From the NCBI GenBank assembly GCA_030743445.1, contig JASLSL010000327.1, forward strand, positions 1 through 9,150: DNA of 9,150 nt. Direction: 5' to 3'. Below the pieces are notes generated by a model, which saw only the letters and a program-made list of their open reading frames with translations, was not told where the DNA came from and did not search any database. The DNA is from Alphaproteobacteria bacterium (GTDB taxonomy: Bacteria; Pseudomonadota; Alphaproteobacteria; UBA8366). Shown piece after piece: positions 6,386-9,150 of this stretch; within the stretch, counting starts at the first letter, position 1; every line of letters starts with the position of its first letter. The position numbers and the translations under genes were made by a program.

Positions 6386-7590
6386 CCGGCAAGTGGCTCT
6401 CCATCGTCGGTATCGGCGAGGACGGTCTCGCCGGTCTGACGCCGGCTGCGAAGGCGCTGATCGACGGCGCCGATGTTTTGGTCGGCGGCGAGCGCCATCT
6501 CGCCATGGTCCAGGTGGACGGCCGGGAAACCTTGACCTGGCCGCGGCCGCTGACCTCCCTGATCCCGAAGATCGAGCAACACCGGGGACGAAAGGTCTGC
6601 GTGCTGGCGACCGGCGATCCGATGCATTTCGGCATCGGCGTGACACTCGCACGACATCTCCCGATCGACGAGACCATCATCGTGCCGAGCCTGTCCGCCT
6701 TCACCCTGGCCTGCGCACGCCTCGGCTGGAGCACGTCGGAGGTCGACTGTCTGACATTGCATGGCCGGCCGCTCGACCTGCTCCGCGCCTACACCCGACC
6801 GAAGGCGAAACTCTTGGTCCTCACCGACGACGGCGAGGCGCCGGCCCAGATCGCGGCGACGCTGTGCGATGCCGGATATGGCGCCAGCCGCATGACTGTC
6901 CTGGAGCACATGGACGGCGAGAACGAGGGCAGGATCGACGGCACTGCCCGCGATTGGAGCCAAGATCGCACCGCCGAATTCAACACCGTCGCGGTCGAGT
7001 GCATGGCCGACCCGGACACGCCGCGCCGCACCCGCCTGCCCGGTCTGCCCGATCATGCGTTCAGCCACGATGGACAGCTGACCAAACGGGAAGTGCGGGC
7101 CGTGACCATTTCCGCCCTTGCACCGGTGGCGGGCGAGCTGCTCTGGGATGTCGGCGCGGGCTGCGGTTCGGTCGCCGTGGAGTGGATGCGCGCCGACCCG
7201 CGCAATCGCGCCGTGGCGATCGAGCGGAATTCGAAGCGGCTCGGTTTGATCGCCGACAACGCAACCGCACTCGGCGCGCCCAAGCTCGACATCGTCGACG
7301 GCGAGGCGCCAGCGGCGCTCGGCGACCTGGAGGCGCCCGATGCGGTGTTCGTCGGCGGCGGGCTCTCGAGCGACGCGATGCTGCCCGCCTGTTGGGAGGC
7401 GCTGCCGCCCGGCGGCCGGCTGGTCGCCAACGCGGTAACCGTGGAGGGCGAGAAGGCGTTGTTCGATTGGTGCGACGATCACGATGGCGACCTCTCCCGC
7501 ATCGCGATCTCGCGCGCCGAGCCGGTCGGGTCCTATCGGTTGTGGCGTCCGTCGCATCCGGTGACGCAATACACCGGCGTCAAGCCATGA
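6382..7590 (+). CDS. cobL: Precorrin-6Y C5,15-methyltransferase (decarboxylating) CobL, CbiE-CbiT fusion
   Basis: CobL methylates C5 and C15 of precorrin-6B (or the cobalt form) with S-adenosylmethionine and removes the C12 acetate carboxyl, giving precorrin-8. The 402-residue protein is a fusion of two enzymes that are separate in many anaerobic producers. The CbiE-like domain (about 5-205) has IVGIGEDGLAGLTPAAKALI at 8-27, GGERHL at 35-40 and ATGDPMHFGIG at 76-86. The CbiT-like domain (about 221-395) opens with GLPDHAFSHDGQLTKREVRA and has the SAM-binding loop DVGAGCGS at 256-263 and VFVGGGLS at 322-329. The start is the GTG at 6382, which overlaps the cobH stop as GTGA, with AGGGA at 6368-6372. 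Both domains look intact. The TGA overlaps the cobI start. Confidence 0.97.
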   Translation: MTGKWLSIVGIGEDGLAGLTPAAKALIDGADVLVGGERHLAMVQVDGRETLTWPRPLTSLIPKIEQHRGRKVCVLATGDPMHFGIGVTLARHLPIDETIIVPSLSAFTLACARLGWSTSEVDCLTLHGRPLDLLRAYTRPKAKLLVLTDDGEAPAQIAATLCDAGYGASRMTVLEHMDGENEGRIDGTARDWSQDRTAEFNTVAVECMADPDTPRRTRLPGLPDHAFSHDGQLTKREVRAVTISALAPVAGELLWDVGAGCGSVAVEWMRADPRNRAVAIERNSKRLGLIADNATALGAPKLDIVDGEAPAALGDLEAPDAVFVGGGLSSDAMLPACWEALPPGGRLVANAVTVEGEKALFDWCDDHDGDLSRIAISRAEPVGSYRLWRPSHPVTQYTGVKP

Positions 7591-8294
7591 CGGGCACGCT
7601 CTACGGTCTCGGCGTCGGGCCCGGCGATCCCGAGCTGATTACGGTCAAGGCGTTGCGATTGCTCGAGGCGGCAACCGTGGTCGCCTATCCGGCACCCGAA
7701 GCGGGCGAGAGCCTGGCGCGCTCCATCGTCGCCGATTACATCCCCGGCGATGCCGAGGAGATCGCGATCCGCATGCCGCTCCATAGCGATCGGTTTCCGC
7801 TCGACGAGATTTACGACACCGCGGCCGAGGACATCGCAGGGCACTTGCGAGCCGGCCGGGACGTCGCGGTGCTGTGTGAAGGCGACCCGTTCTTCTATGG
7901 CTCGTTCATGTATCTCTTCGGCCGCATGGCCGAGGATTTCCGGGTCGAGGTGGTTCCGGGCGTCTCTTCGCCGATGGCCTGCGCCGCGGTCCTGGGCGCG
8001 CCGCTCGCGGCGAAAAACGACGTCCTTACGGTTATCCCGGCACCGCTTCCATCGGATGACATCCGCCGCAGATTGGAAGCTTCGGACGCCTCGGCGATCA
8101 TCAAGGTCGGGCGGCATTTCCCGCGCATCCGCGACTTGCTCGACGACATGCAGGTGTCGGACCGGGCGCGCTATGTCGAGCACGCGACGATGGCGAGCCA
8201 ACGGATCCTGCCGCTCTCGGCAGTCGACAGCGACTCCACCCCCTACTTCTCGATGATATTGCTGCATGCCCGCGGCGAGGCCTGGCGGCAATGA
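7587..8294 (+). CDS. cobI: Precorrin-2 / cobalt-precorrin-2 C20-methyltransferase CobI (CbiL family)
   Basis: This enzyme methylates C20 of precorrin-2 or cobalt-precorrin-2 with S-adenosylmethionine, giving (cobalt-)precorrin-3A, the first step committed to the corrin ring. The 235-residue product has the normal class III methyltransferase fold signatures: GVGPGDPELITVKA at 9-22, CEGDPFFYGSFMYL at 97-110 and VVPGVSS at 122-128. The start is the ATG at 7587 in an ATGA overlap with cobL; family members begin just before the GxGPGDPE motif, so the start is secure. The same frame is open far upstream inside cobL, but that stretch translates to an arginine-rich sequence with no family similarity. 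CobI and CbiL cannot be separated by motifs alone. Because CbiX is made from the same block, the cobalt-containing substrate is plausible. The stop overlaps the cbiG start. Confidence 0.96.
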   Translation: MTGTLYGLGVGPGDPELITVKALRLLEAATVVAYPAPEAGESLARSIVADYIPGDAEEIAIRMPLHSDRFPLDEIYDTAAEDIAGHLRAGRDVAVLCEGDPFFYGSFMYLFGRMAEDFRVEVVPGVSSPMACAAVLGAPLAAKNDVLTVIPAPLPSDDIRRRLEASDASAIIKVGRHFPRIRDLLDDMQVSDRARYVEHATMASQRILPLSAVDSDSTPYFSMILLHARGEAWRQ

Positions 8295-9150
8295 AACGCG
8301 CCGCGATCATCGTGCTCACCGAGAGCGCGCTCGCCACGGCGCGGAAGGTGGCCGAGGCGACGTTGGACGGGGAAATTCACGGGCTCGCGGATCGCGTACC
8401 GGACTGCGACGTGGTCTTTTCCGACACGGCGGCGCATCTGCAAATGCTGTTTCGGCAAGGTCGCCCGATCGTGGGCGTGTGTTCCGCCGGGATTCTGGTC
8501 CGAACGCTGGCACCGGCCCTCGCCGACAAGCGCGCCGAGCCGCCGATCCTCGCCATCGCCGAGGACAGCTCGTCGGTCGTGCCGCTGCTCGGTGGTCACC
8601 ACGGCGCAAACGCCTTGGCGAGACGGATCGCCGAGGCCCTCGGCGGCATGGCCGCGGTGACGACGGCGGGTGACCTGCGTTTCGGCGTGGCGCTCGACGA
8701 GCCGCCCGACGGCTGGACTCTCGCCAACGGGCAAGACGTCAAGCCGTTCATGGCGGCGTTGCTCGCCGGCGGACGAATTTCGCTCGAAGGCGATGCGCCC
8801 TGGCTCGTCGAGTCCGACCTGCCGTTCGATGCGGACGGCGCGCTGACGATCCGTGTCTCCGACAGCCGGGTCGCGGGCGGGCCCACGAGCCTCGTCTACC
8901 ACAGGCGAAATCTTGCGGTCGGGGTGGGGTGCGAGCGTGATGCCGCGCCCGACGAGGCCGTCGAACTGGTCCGCCGGACGCTCGCCGAGTTCGATCTTCC
9001 GGCGGGCGCCGTCGCCGGGGTCTATTCGATCGATCTGAAGATGGACGAGCCGGCGGTCGAGGCGGTGGCCGATGACCTCGGCGCCCCGCTTCGGTTTTTC
9101 GCCGGCGCGGAACTGGAACGCGAGACGCCGCGCCTCGCCAACCCTTCCGA
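8291..9150 (+). CDS. cbiG: Cobalt-precorrin-5A hydrolase CbiG region, possibly N-terminal half of a CbiG-CobJ fusion (3' partial)
   Basis: CbiG opens the ring A delta-lactone of cobalt-precorrin-5A and releases acetaldehyde. No stop codon occurs before the right edge, so only 286 residues are seen. The N-terminal domain has VGVCSAGILVRTLAP near 61-75, followed by VVPLLGGHHGAN at 96-107, the CbiG signature, and TTAGDLRFGVAL at 124-135. From about 207 a second domain, of the CbiG C-terminal/CobE type, starts with AVGVGCERD and continues with VYSIDLKMDEPA; the last visible residues are RLANPS. In many alphaproteobacteria this arrangement is followed by a CobJ precorrin-3B C17-methyltransferase domain in one polypeptide. 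The sequence style agrees with that group, but the CobJ part is not visible and the fusion is inferred. The ATG at 8291 overlaps the cobI stop as ATGA, with GAGG at 8277-8280. Confidence 0.9.
   Translation, partial: MKRAAIIVLTESALATARKVAEATLDGEIHGLADRVPDCDVVFSDTAAHLQMLFRQGRPIVGVCSAGILVRTLAPALADKRAEPPILAIAEDSSSVVPLLGGHHGANALARRIAEALGGMAAVTTAGDLRFGVALDEPPDGWTLANGQDVKPFMAALLAGGRISLEGDAPWLVESDLPFDADGALTIRVSDSRVAGGPTSLVYHRRNLAVGVGCERDAAPDEAVELVRRTLAEFDLPAGAVAGVYSIDLKMDEPAVEAVADDLGAPLRFFAGAELERETPRLANPS

Noticed and set aside
6304..7569. Minus-strand open frame of 421 codons opposite cobL
   Set aside because: The product is Arg/Ala/Gly-rich with no domain pattern, and cobL on the plus strand is unmistakable.
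6336..7586. In-frame upstream extension of cobI through cobL, to 652 residues
   Set aside because: The added part is an arginine-rich out-of-frame reading of cobL. The true CobI N-terminus begins at 7587 directly before its GVGPGDPE motif.

Overview
This window is a piece of a cobalamin (vitamin B12) biosynthesis cluster. Nine genes cover almost all 9,150 bases, and seven of them are complete. High GC content, GC-rich third codon positions and the protein families point to an alphaproteobacterium, perhaps a member of the Rhodospirillales. That placement is an inference from sequence style, not from a marker gene.

Left block (+ strand, 1-3638): the C-terminal part of the cobaltochelatase large subunit CobN, then the corrinoid adenosyltransferase CobO, then cobyric acid synthase CobQ. 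These are late steps: metal insertion, adenosylation of cobalt and amidation of side chains. cobN and cobO overlap by an ATGA. cobQ follows cobO closely and probably starts at a TTG.

Middle (- strand, 3640-4632): CobD (CbiB type), the membrane enzyme that attaches the aminopropanol arm to cobyric acid. It is inverted relative to all the other genes. Its stop codon lies one base from that of cobQ, and it is divergent from cbiX across about 100 bases (4633-4736). This is the only real intergenic space in the window. It holds weak overlapping -10-like hexamers and a small imperfect hairpin, and I see no B12-box.

Right block (+ strand, 4737-9150): a long-form sirohydrochlorin cobaltochelatase CbiX with a Cys-X-X-Cys motif and a His-rich tail, precorrin-8X methylmutase CobH, the two-domain methyltransferase/decarboxylase CobL (CbiE+CbiT), precorrin-2 C20-methyltransferase CobI, and a CbiG-type protein cut by the right edge. 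From cobH to cbiG every junction is a 4-base GTGA or ATGA overlap, so the block looks like one translationally coupled operon. The last protein resembles the N-terminal half of CbiG-CobJ fusion proteins, but the methyltransferase half is outside the window.

Together the enzymes cover early cobalt insertion, C20 methylation, ring A lactone opening, C5/C15 methylation with decarboxylation, the C11-to-C12 methyl shift, adenosylation, amidation and arm attachment. The main point of interest is a mixed route. CbiX and CbiG belong to the cobalt-early (anaerobic) pathway, while CobN belongs to the cobalt-late (aerobic) pathway. I found no mobile element, tRNA, rRNA, CRISPR array or clearly new system; apart from the points listed as findings, the region is a well-formed cob cluster.
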